Below, piece by piece: positions 1 through 5,655 of a stretch of DNA of 5,711 bases; position 1 is the first letter of the stretch; each line of letters begins with the position of its first letter. The notes beneath the pieces were generated by a model. It did no database searches, was not told the origin of the DNA, and was given only the letters and a program-made list of their open reading frames with translations. A program made the translations under genes and the position numbers. The stretch comes from Deltaproteobacteria bacterium (GTDB taxonomy: Bacteria; Desulfobacterota; DSM-4660; Desulfatiglandales; HGW-15): contig JAFDIX010000223.1 in the NCBI GenBank assembly GCA_019307805.1, positions 1 to 5,711 on the forward strand, in the 5' to 3' direction.

Positions 1-486
1 TCACGGTTGAGCCGGCTCCTGGTGAAGCGGATGCGGGAGAAGAACATATCCTGCGGCCCCGGAGCCAAGAGCCCTTTGCCCGAGCACTTTATGGAGAGGC
101 AGAGAGGGCTGTTGGACAGTATGCTGCCTTTTCTTCCGAAGGGCCTGGATTTCCAGGATTTTATTAACGAAGGAAGCTGCAATTTCTATGGCGCACCCAC
201 GGCCATTATACTCACCGTGGACCAGGTCTTTTCCAGCGCCAGGTTGACGGATATGGGAATTGTGGTGGGGTATCTCGTTCTGGCGGCCCATGCCCTTGGT
301 CTGGGGACTTGTCCCATCGGTCTGATCACGGCATTTGATGATGAGATCAAAGAAGAGTTGAGTCTTGCGGATGAAAAAGAGGTGGTGATCGGCATTGCGC
401 TGGGATATCGGGACCCGGATGCTCCGGTGAACAAGGCCAGGTCTGAGCGGGTGCCGTTGGCAGACCTCGTCAAATGGCGCGAGTAG
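1..486 (+). CDS. Nitroreductase-family flavoprotein, C-terminal part (5' truncated by window edge)
   Basis: Frame 1 is open from the first base to a TAG stop at 484-486, with no upstream stop, so this is taken as the 3' end of a longer gene; the TTG at base 7 is probably an internal codon. The visible 161 residues match the C-terminal part of the FMN-dependent nitroreductase fold: FYGAP followed by a hydrophobic strand (about residues 62-73), an aspartate-containing helix start (TDMG, about 83-86), the helix and loop LAAHALGLGTCPIGL (about 95-109), and the closing strand and tail ALGYRDPDAPVNKARSERVPL (split here as ALGYRDPDAP and VNKARSERVPL, about 133-153). Family members are cytoplasmic, usually dimeric, and reduce nitro compounds, quinones or flavins with NAD(P)H; the substrate cannot be told from this fragment. 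Some anaerobe homologues carry an N-terminal ferredoxin domain, but that part lies outside the window. The patatin gene follows after a 58-bp gap. Family call is firm, function is not. Confidence 0.88.
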   Translation, partial: SRLSRLLVKRMREKNISCGPGAKSPLPEHFMERQRGLLDSMLPFLPKGLDFQDFINEGSCNFYGAPTAIILTVDQVFSSARLTDMGIVVGYLVLAAHALGLGTCPIGLITAFDDEIKEELSLADEKEVVIGIALGYRDPDAPVNKARSERVPLADLVKWRE

Positions 487-544
487 AAGATTTTTTCTCA
501 CCACTGTTCAGAGGTCCATATCCGGGGAATGTGGATTCCAATTC

Positions 545-1384
545 ATGGCAGGTTCATCTAAAATAGGTGTGGTGTTTTCATCGGGCTTTTTCGGCTTTTT
601 TGCCCATGCGGGATTTCTCACGGCCATACGCCAATTGGGTATTGCACCATCCGGCTATGCCGGCGCCAGTTCAGGTGCCATTCTGGCTGCCATGGCCGCC
701 TCGGAAATGACGGATGAGGCTATCAAGGGGCTCCTCTTTAATTTACAAAAGACCGATTTTTGGGATCCGGATCCCTGGAGCAAGATAATCAGCAGCGGCC
801 TCAGGCTTTTCAGGGGGTACTCCGGGTACTTGAGGGGAGCAGGTTTTGAAAGACTCCTGGAGCAGATGCCCGTCAAGCGCATTGAAGACTGCGCGGTCCC
901 CCTCCTCATTGTTGCGACCAACCTCACCCATCAAAAAGAAGAGTGTTTTACAGAAGGCAGCCTGGTCAAGAGTGTCCAGGCATCCGGGGCCGTGCCTGCG
1001 CTATTTCAGCCCGTGCAAATCAACGGGGCTCTTTATGTGGATGGCGGGATGGTGAACAAGGCGCCGGTTCAGGCCCTGGCCGATCTCGTTGAGCCTGACA
1101 GGATCATTGTTCATTTCATTGCCTCAGACAATCTCGAAGAAGAGGACAACCGCTTTTTGAAAAAGCGGATAACCCCCTGGCACATCCATCAGCTCTCCGT
1201 AAATATCTCCCGGCAGGAGGCCTACAAGAGGCAGTGTGACATGCTCAGAGAACAGGGCGTAGAGGTGATTGAGGTACGCACCAGTACCCCGAGCCTTGGT
1301 CCCAACAGCCTTGAAAAAGGGCCGGCTGTCCATGCAAAGGCGAGGGAGGCAACGCTTTTTGCGCTCTCGAAAAAGGGTTTTTAG
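545..1384 (+). CDS. Patatin-like phospholipase / RssA-type serine hydrolase
   Basis: This 279-residue protein has the Ser-Asp catalytic dyad of patatin-like acyl hydrolases: the nucleophile elbow GASSG at residues 40-44 (Ser42) and DGG at 166-168 (Asp166). The segment SVQASGAVPALFQPV (143-157), typical of bacterial RssA/YlbK-like proteins, lies between them. There is no convincing signal peptide or membrane helix, so a cytoplasmic or membrane-peripheral lipid hydrolase is likely; the substrate is unknown. The oxyanion-hole region, normally GGGxRG-like, reads SSGFFGFFAHAG (12-23), keeping only part of the glycine pattern and lacking the usual Arg. The ATG at 545 was chosen because it begins just before the first beta strand and no in-frame ATG, GTG or TTG occurs between 482 and 545. 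The Shine-Dalgarno is poor (GGGGA at 524-528 is too distant), so translation may be weak. Length fits the small bacterial patatin family. It may be co-transcribed with the nitroreductase, since no terminator separates them. Confidence 0.9.
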   Translation: MAGSSKIGVVFSSGFFGFFAHAGFLTAIRQLGIAPSGYAGASSGAILAAMAASEMTDEAIKGLLFNLQKTDFWDPDPWSKIISSGLRLFRGYSGYLRGAGFERLLEQMPVKRIEDCAVPLLIVATNLTHQKEECFTEGSLVKSVQASGAVPALFQPVQINGALYVDGGMVNKAPVQALADLVEPDRIIVHFIASDNLEEEDNRFLKKRITPWHIHQLSVNISRQEAYKRQCDMLREQGVEVIEVRTSTPSLGPNSLEKGPAVHAKAREATLFALSKKGF

Positions 1385-1530
1385 AGAGGTTGTCTCTTAA
1401 GAAGAATCGTGATAGGTTTTAAGCGCTTAGCATGTTTAGGAATGGATATGCCCGTGAATCTGCAAAGTGTGATGGCGTGCATAACAATGCAGTTTCCCCG
1501 GGACAATAACCGCCTCTCACTGGGGGACCA
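1385..1530 (+). other. Non-coding gap upstream of the sensor kinase, with 10-bp palindrome
   Basis: This 146-bp gap contains no credible gene. It holds a perfect 10-bp palindrome, TAAGCGCTTA, at 1420-1429, and a short inverted repeat TGCAT-AACA-ATGCA at 1478-1491. A weak hairpin just after the patatin stop (AGAGA 1383-1387 with TCTCT 1393-1397) has no T-tract and is not called a terminator. A sigma-70-like pair TTGTCT (1390-1395) and TAGGTT (1413-1418) with a 17-bp spacer is present, but the -10 is poor. No sigma-54 -24/-12 element with correct spacing was found. A promoter for the two kinase genes most likely lies here, but its position is not resolved. Confidence 0.4.
1420..1429. repeat. 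Perfect palindrome TAAGCGCTTA, possible operator
   Basis: The ten bases read the same on both strands. The palindrome lies about 100 bp upstream of the sensor-kinase start, a position where a dimeric regulator could bind. At ten bases, chance occurrence is quite possible, and no second copy was noticed in the window. Confidence 0.25.
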
Positions 1531-3807
1531 TTGAAAAAAATCTCCGACATCCTCCATTCCCTCAGCTTCAGGCTTATCTTCTGGGTGGGCCTGATCCTGC
1601 TGATTACTATCTCAACCTGGGCATATTTCAGCATTCAAACCCACAAGGAAAGGGCCTTTGACAATATCGTAGCCGAGGCCGACCGATTGGGGAATACCAT
1701 CAAGCTGGGCACCCATTATGCCATGATGCTTAATTCCCGGGATGATATCAACCAGATCACAAAAAATATCAGCAAACAAAAAGAGATCGAGAACATACGC
1801 ATCTATAACAAAGGGGGAGAGATAAAATTCTCAAACAGCCTTCAGGACGTCGATAAAACCACAAACATCAAGGCAGAGGCATGTTATATCTGCCACAAGC
1901 AGGAACCTCCCCTGGAAAAAATCAGCCTGTCAGAAAGGATACGGGTATTTGATTCGCCCGGCGGGTACCGGCTACTCGGCATTATCAGCCCCATCTATAA
2001 TGAGCCGGGTTGTTCGACGGGACCCTGCCACGTCCATCCCGAGGACAAGAAGGTCCTGGGCCTCATGGATGTCGTTACTTCCCTCGAGTGCTCGGACAAA
2101 GAAATCCTGGCCTATCAAAAGGAGATCATCGCCCTGGCCATTATCATTTTTCTCGGGGCATCGGCGATCATTGCATTTTTTCTTTTGAGGTTTGTCAATC
2201 AGCCCATAAAAAAACTGATCACCGGTGCCCGCCATATAGGGAACGGGGACTATAATTACAAGGTCGACGTCATTGACAGGAATGATGAGATTGGGCAGCT
2301 GGGAACGGCCATAAACGAGATGCGCAAAGAAATAAGGGAAAAACAGGAGGAACTCAGTAAGCAGCGTGAGGAGTACCAGAATATCTTTGAACTTGTGCCA
2401 TGTTATATTACTGTTCAGGACAAAAATTTCAAACTTCTGAGGTACAATCGCGATTTTGCGGAGCAGTTCGATCCACAACCAGGGGATTACTGTTATCACG
2501 CCTATAAAGGCCGTACAGAGAGATGCGAGATATGCCCGGTCGTGAAAACCTTTGAAGACGGGAAATCCCATTCCAGTGAAGAGGAAGGCATTAACAAGGA
2601 CGGTACCCGGTCACACTGGTTGGTGAGAACGTCACCCGTCAGGGATGCAAATGGTGAAATTACAGCGGCCATGGAGCTGTCCCTGGATATGACCCAGATG
2701 AAACGACTGGAAGAGGAGGTCAAAAAATCAGAAGAAAAGTATCGGTCCATATTCAATACCATTCCGAATCCGGTTTTTGTTCTGGATGGGGAGAATCTCG
2801 AGATACTGGATTGCAATGACAGCGTCCAGGACGTTTATGGGTACGACAAGGATGATCTCGCGATGAGTCCATTCATGGATCTTTTTGCCGAAGGGGAAAG
2901 GGATCGTTATGCTACGGAAATAAAGAGATCCAATATCCTGAACCAGGTGCGGCACATTAAAAAAGACGGAAATACCATTTTTGTGAATATTCGGATATCC
3001 CCTTCCGAGTATGATGGCCGCGAAGTGCTGCTGGCCACCACCAGCGATATCACAAAAAGGCTTATGGCCGAGCAGCAGCTCATTCAGGCCAGTAAAATGA
3101 CCACCCTCGGGGAGATGGCCACCGGGGTGGCCCATGAGTTGAATCAGCCACTCTCGGTGATCAAGACGGCGAGCAGTTTTTTGAAAAAAAAGGCAGATCG
3201 TTCAGAGCCCATAAAGGATGAGATTCTCAAAACACTCACCGAAGAGATTGACGGACATGTGGACCGTGCCGCAAAGATCATTAATCACATGCGGGAATTC
3301 GGGCGCAAGGCCGATGTGGATAGGGAAAGGGTCCAGGTCAGCGAGTCCCTGAATAGGGCCCTCGATATCTTCAGCCAGCAGTTAAAACTGAGAGAGATCG
3401 AGGTGATTAAGGAACTGGCGGAGGACCTGCCCCCTATCCTGGCGGATGCCAACCGGTTGGAGCAGGTCTTTGTCAACCTTCTGATAAACGCCCGGGATGC
3501 CATTGAAGATAAAATAGATAGTGTTGGCAGGAAAGATGTTGAGAAAAAGATCATTTTAAAAACCCGCCTACAAAACGGCTACGTGACCATTGAGATTCAA
3601 GATACCGGGGCAGGGATGCCGGAAGCATTACTGGACAAGATATTTGAGCCCTTTTTTACTACAAAGAAAGTGGGGAAGGGCACAGGTCTGGGGCTTTCCA
3701 TCAGTTATGGTATTGTGCAGGATTATGACGGGTCCATAGAGGCGGAAACCCAAGAAGGCGAGGGAACCAAGTTTACCATACGATTTCCAGTTCCGAGCGA
3801 GGTCTAA
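1531..3807 (+). CDS. Membrane sensor histidine kinase with c-heme-type periplasmic domain, HAMP and two PAS domains
   Basis: The 758-residue protein is a complete transmembrane kinase. TM1 spans about 13-33. The extracytoplasmic region (34-196) contains CYICH (118-122, CxxCH) and CSTGPCH (161-167, CX4CH) followed by VHP, both c-type heme attachment patterns. TM2 is about 197-219, then HAMP with a helical linker (about 216-280). PAS1 (about 282-392) has cysteines 291, 321, 332 and 335; PAS2 spans about 400-510. HisKA has AHELNQP with phospho-acceptor His535. The ATPase has the N box (NLLINARDA, Asn653), G1 (DTGAG, 691-695), F box (FEPFF) and G2 (GKGTGLGL, 715-722), so it looks catalytically intact. 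The start is TTG at 1531, since an in-frame TAA lies at 1507-1509 and no other start precedes TM1; GGGGGA at 1522-1527 is a close, imperfect ribosome site. The stop overlaps the next gene's ATG. The signal is unknown; a redox, oxygen or NO cue is an inference from the heme motifs. Confidence 0.93.
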   Translation: MKKISDILHSLSFRLIFWVGLILLITISTWAYFSIQTHKERAFDNIVAEADRLGNTIKLGTHYAMMLNSRDDINQITKNISKQKEIENIRIYNKGGEIKFSNSLQDVDKTTNIKAEACYICHKQEPPLEKISLSERIRVFDSPGGYRLLGIISPIYNEPGCSTGPCHVHPEDKKVLGLMDVVTSLECSDKEILAYQKEIIALAIIIFLGASAIIAFFLLRFVNQPIKKLITGARHIGNGDYNYKVDVIDRNDEIGQLGTAINEMRKEIREKQEELSKQREEYQNIFELVPCYITVQDKNFKLLRYNRDFAEQFDPQPGDYCYHAYKGRTERCEICPVVKTFEDGKSHSSEEEGINKDGTRSHWLVRTSPVRDANGEITAAMELSLDMTQMKRLEEEVKKSEEKYRSIFNTIPNPVFVLDGENLEILDCNDSVQDVYGYDKDDLAMSPFMDLFAEGERDRYATEIKRSNILNQVRHIKKDGNTIFVNIRISPSEYDGREVLLATTSDITKRLMAEQQLIQASKMTTLGEMATGVAHELNQPLSVIKTASSFLKKKADRSEPIKDEILKTLTEEIDGHVDRAAKIINHMREFGRKADVDRERVQVSESLNRALDIFSQQLKLREIEVIKELAEDLPPILADANRLEQVFVNLLINARDAIEDKIDSVGRKDVEKKIILKTRLQNGYVTIEIQDTGAGMPEALLDKIFEPFFTTKKVGKGTGLGLSISYGIVQDYDGSIEAETQEGEGTKFTIRFPVPSEV
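1882..2037 (+). other. Candidate diheme c-type binding segment in the sensor domain
   Basis: This is a sub-region of the kinase between its two membrane helices. Residues 118-122 form CxxCH and 161-167 form CX4CH; His169 two residues later could act as a distal ligand. The CX4CH form is established in tetraheme cytochromes c3 of Desulfovibrio, so both motifs are legitimate attachment sites. The location between TM1 and TM2 puts them outside the cytoplasm, where cytochrome c maturation occurs. Binding of heme is inferred, not shown; coordination of another metal by the same residues is the alternative. Confidence 0.6.
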
Positions 3808-3809
3808 TG
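3799..3809 (+). promoter_or_regulatory. TAATG stop-start overlap with internal ribosome site
   Basis: The kinase stop codon TAA (3805-3807) shares its last A with the ATG (3807-3809) of the next gene, and GAGG at 3799-3802 lies four bases upstream within the kinase coding end. This arrangement normally gives translational coupling, implying that the two kinases are made in a set ratio from one transcript. Confidence 0.8.
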
Positions 3810-4958
3810 GCGCAGAAGATTCTTTTGGTGGATGATGAGGAGGGTATTCGTAGGGTTCTTGATATATCCTTGACGGATATTGGGTATCAGGTCTTTACCG
3901 CCGGCGATGGGGTAGAAGCCCTCGAGGTGTTCAAAAAGCAGCGGCCGCCAATTGTACTGACCGATATCAAGATGCCGGGAATGGATGGCATTGAACTCCT
4001 GAAGGAAATCAAGGAAGAAAATCCTGATACGGAAGTCATCATGATTACCGGGCACGGGGACATGGACCTGGCCATCGAGAGTCTGAAATTGGATGCGACG
4101 GACTTTATTACCAAGCCTATCAACGATGAAGTCCTGGAGATTGCCCTCAAAAGGGCCCATGAGAAGATTTCGTTAAAATCCCAACTGAAGGAATACACAG
4201 AAAACCTTGAGCAACTTGTTGAAGAGAAGACCAAACAACTGGTTGAAGCGGAGCGCCTGGCCGCTGTTGGTCAAACCGTGGCCGGGATGGCCCACGCCAT
4301 CAAGAATATTACAGGAGGGCTCACGGGAGGTGCCTTTGTCCTGGAGAAGGGATTTGAACTGGACAACCAGAAATATCTTGGTCAGGGCTGGGACATGATC
4401 AAAGGGAATGTGGCAAAAATTAAGCACCTGGCCCTTGATCTGCTCAATTACGCCAAAGAGAGGGCGCCGGATTACCAGTTGTGTGACCCAAACAAACCAC
4501 TCGAGGAGGTCTATGAACTGCTGCTTGCACGGGCCCGGGAATACGATGTGGAACTTATCATGGAACCGGACCGGAGTCTTCCCGAGGTCTGGTTTGACCC
4601 GGCTGCCATTCACCGGTGTCTTTTGAATTTGGTCACCAATGCCATAGATGCCTTTACCGATATCAGTTGCTCCAGCAGGGCGTGCAAGGTTATACTCCGA
4701 TCCATAGGGTTGGAGGGATGGGCCGTCGAATACCAGGTGGAGGACAATGGCTGTGGCATGGACGGTGAGACCAGAAAAAAGGTCTTCCAGAGTTTCTTCA
4801 GTACAAAGGGGTCCCGGGGGACAGGCCTGGGTCTGATGATCACCAGGAAAATCATAGATGAACACGCGGGTGTCATTGAACTGGTATCTGACAAGGACAA
4901 GGGCACCACGTTTTATATCAGGCTTCCGAAGAAAAATATGCCCAGCCCCCCTGCATGA
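3807..4958 (+). CDS. Soluble response-regulator/histidine-kinase (REC-HisKA-HATPase)
   Basis: The 383-residue protein begins with a receiver domain (about 1-120): acidic pair Asp9-Asp10, phospho-acceptor Asp53 in LTDIKMPGMDG, Thr81 and Lys103 in TKP. A charged, coiled-coil-like linker follows (about 118-150). A HisKA-like segment has MAHAIKN with His163, and the ATPase domain has the N box (NLVTNAIDA, Asn278), G1 (DNGCGM, 313-318), F box (FQSFFSTKG) and G2 (RGTGLGL, 337-343). There is no membrane helix and no DNA-binding domain, so it is a cytoplasmic relay or modulator. The partner is probably the upstream membrane kinase, to which it is coupled by a one-base overlap. The residue after the phospho-acceptor His is Ala instead of the usual Glu or Asp, which could alter autokinase or phosphatase activity. 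The ATPase domain also carries Cys271, Cys288 and Cys293. Domain calls are firm; the direction of phosphate flow is inferred. Confidence 0.92.
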   Translation: MAQKILLVDDEEGIRRVLDISLTDIGYQVFTAGDGVEALEVFKKQRPPIVLTDIKMPGMDGIELLKEIKEENPDTEVIMITGHGDMDLAIESLKLDATDFITKPINDEVLEIALKRAHEKISLKSQLKEYTENLEQLVEEKTKQLVEAERLAAVGQTVAGMAHAIKNITGGLTGGAFVLEKGFELDNQKYLGQGWDMIKGNVAKIKHLALDLLNYAKERAPDYQLCDPNKPLEEVYELLLARAREYDVELIMEPDRSLPEVWFDPAAIHRCLLNLVTNAIDAFTDISCSSRACKVILRSIGLEGWAVEYQVEDNGCGMDGETRKKVFQSFFSTKGSRGTGLGLMITRKIIDEHAGVIELVSDKDKGTTFYIRLPKKNMPSPPA

Positions 4959-4978
4959 GTGTGGGTGGCCTGTTTTTT
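4943..4978 (+). terminator. Rho-independent terminator-like hairpin with T6 tract
   Basis: CAG-CC-C-CCC (4943-4951) can pair with GGG-T-GG-C-CTG (4963-4972), giving about eight base pairs with one C/T mismatch and one bulged C, around an 11-base loop. Six T residues follow directly (4973-4978). The stop codon (4956-4958) of the REC-kinase gene lies in the loop. The bulge and mismatch weaken the call, but the position at an operon end before a gene with its own ribosome site supports it. Confidence 0.45.
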
Positions 4979-5004
4979 GCATTTGTCTCTGAGTAAGATC
5001 TAAC
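4977..5004 (+). promoter_or_regulatory. Weak sigma-70-like promoter candidate for the UspA gene
   Basis: TTGCAT (4977-4982) and TCTAAC (4999-5004) are separated by 16 bp and match the -35 and -10 consensus at three and four of six positions. It lies between the terminator-like hairpin and the uspA start, where a promoter would be needed if the hairpin works. The match is poor and could be chance. Confidence 0.18.
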
Positions 5005-5014
5005 CCATTTGAGC

Positions 5015-5021
5015 AAAGGAG
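5015..5021 (+). promoter_or_regulatory. Ribosome binding site AAAGGAG for the UspA gene
   Basis: AAAGGAG lies six bases before the ATG at 5028. It is the clearest ribosome site for a complete gene in the window and fixes that start. Its strength contrasts with the weak sites of the patatin and sensor-kinase genes, suggesting higher expression of the stress protein. Confidence 0.75.
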
Positions 5022-5027
5022 CCCATC

Positions 5028-5525
5028 ATGGTCGAATACAAAAACATTCTCTTTTGTACTGATTTGTCCGAGGATGCGCACATTGCCTTTCTTCACGCCC
5101 TCGATCTGGCCAAGAAATATGATGCCAAGCTACATATCTTTCATGTCCCCCACTCATCCTATGCCTATTGCAGGCATATCGTGGATGAGCATGTTCCTGC
5201 AGGGTCTGAAGGTGGTGAAAAATTTTTTGATGAAGAGGTGCAAAAGGTGGCGGAGGATGCACTCAAAGAGGAATATGAAAAGAGGTTGGGTGATTTTAAG
5301 AAATACACCTATATTGTCAAGAGCGGTTCCCCGGATGTGGAAATCATTCGATATGCCAAAAAAAATGAGATCGATGTGATCGTGATGGGGGCCTTGGGCA
5401 AATCGGAACAGGACCGACTGGTGCACGGAAGCACCGTGGCCAATGTTTCCAAGTTTGCCCATTGCCATGTGATTGCCATCCGGAACCCGGCAAAGCAGTT
5501 TACCCTGCCTGGGAGTATGTATTAA
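5028..5525 (+). CDS. Universal stress protein, single-domain UspA, ATP-binding type
   Basis: The 165-residue product has the standard single Usp domain: an N-terminal strand ending in FCTDLSEDA (Asp12 in the nucleotide-contact position), a long variable middle (about 40-90), and the C-terminal ATP motif G-2x-G-9x-G-S formed by Gly121, Gly124, Gly134 and Ser135. This motif marks the MJ0577-like class that binds ATP, as opposed to the non-binding UspA class. The preceding strand VIVMGALG and the final strand HVIAIR (147-152) complete the fold. It acts in the cytoplasm, commonly as a dimer, in stress or energy-starvation responses; the specific role is unknown. The ATG is supported by AAAGGAG six bases upstream. 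It sits between two signalling loci, consistent with joint stress control, but a separate transcript is likely given the hairpin upstream. The middle region has several His and Cys residues (H39, H42, C48, H50, H55) of unknown meaning. Confidence 0.93.
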   Translation: MVEYKNILFCTDLSEDAHIAFLHALDLAKKYDAKLHIFHVPHSSYAYCRHIVDEHVPAGSEGGEKFFDEEVQKVAEDALKEEYEKRLGDFKKYTYIVKSGSPDVEIIRYAKKNEIDVIVMGALGKSEQDRLVHGSTVANVSKFAHCHVIAIRNPAKQFTLPGSMY

Positions 5526-5526
5526 A

Positions 5527-5637
5527 GGCGCAAGGCGCAAGGCGCAAGGCATAAGGCTAAGGCAAAAGAGACAGGGCACAGGGCGCAAGGCATAGGGCAA
5601 AGAGTATTGGGCGCATGGTCCAGGGTGTAAGGTCTAA
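5527..5637. repeat. Degenerate 7-bp tandem repeat array (16 units, consensus about GGCRYAR)
   Basis: From two bases after the uspA stop, the sequence divides into sixteen consecutive units of seven bases, with one six-base unit (GGCTAA, 5555-5560), totalling 111 bp. Units 1-3 are identical GGCGCAA; later ones include GGCATAA, GGCACAG, GGCATAG, GGCAAAG, GGTGTAA and GGTCTAA. Units become more divergent towards the 3' end, with units 7 and 12 the least regular. The array ends just before the ribosome site of the next gene, so it would form most of that gene's leader if the transcript reads through. There is no dyad symmetry of CRISPR or REP type. On the minus strand it is partly open and would encode Ala-Leu-Arg-rich low-complexity peptide, which I do not regard as a gene. 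Confidence 0.9.
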
Positions 5638-5643
5638 GGAAAA

Positions 5644-5649
5644 AAGGAG
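5644..5649 (+). promoter_or_regulatory. Ribosome binding site AAGGAG for the receiver-domain gene
   Basis: AAGGAG ends six bases before the ATG at 5656, an ideal spacing. It immediately follows the heptamer array and fixes the start of the truncated last gene. Confidence 0.8.
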
Positions 5650-5655
5650 TTTGAA

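Noticed and set aside
762..775. Perfect 14-bp palindrome GGGATCCGGATCCC inside the patatin gene
   Set aside because: It is produced by the codons for the acidic/proline stretch WDPDPW, and lies well inside a coding region. An operator or recombination site is not supported.
1371..1400. Possible terminator after the patatin gene
   Set aside because: The AAAAA/TTTTT and AGAGA/TCTCT hairpins have only five-pair stems, and the latter is not followed by a T-tract.
1473..1491. Possible sigma-54 promoter (TGGCGTG ... TGCA)
   Set aside because: The GG and GC elements are 13 bases apart instead of the required 10, so the spacing is wrong.
4746..4763. Cys316 in the G1 box (DNGCGM) as a special redox residue
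   Set aside because: DNGCG is a common ordinary variant of the G1 box in histidine kinases.
4173..5096. Long (307-codon) minus-strand open frame
   Set aside because: It lies antisense to the REC-kinase gene, whose domains are unmistakable. Its product shows no recognisable domain, so it is a coding shadow.
5154..5600. Minus-strand open frame rich in Ala-Leu-Arg-Pro repeats
   Set aside because: It is the reverse read of uspA and of the heptamer array. The repetitive peptide comes from the 7-bp period, and there is no ribosome site or family resemblance.
5527..5637. CRISPR array or REP element
   Set aside because: Units are seven bases and contiguous without spacers, and there is no dyad symmetry, so neither class fits.
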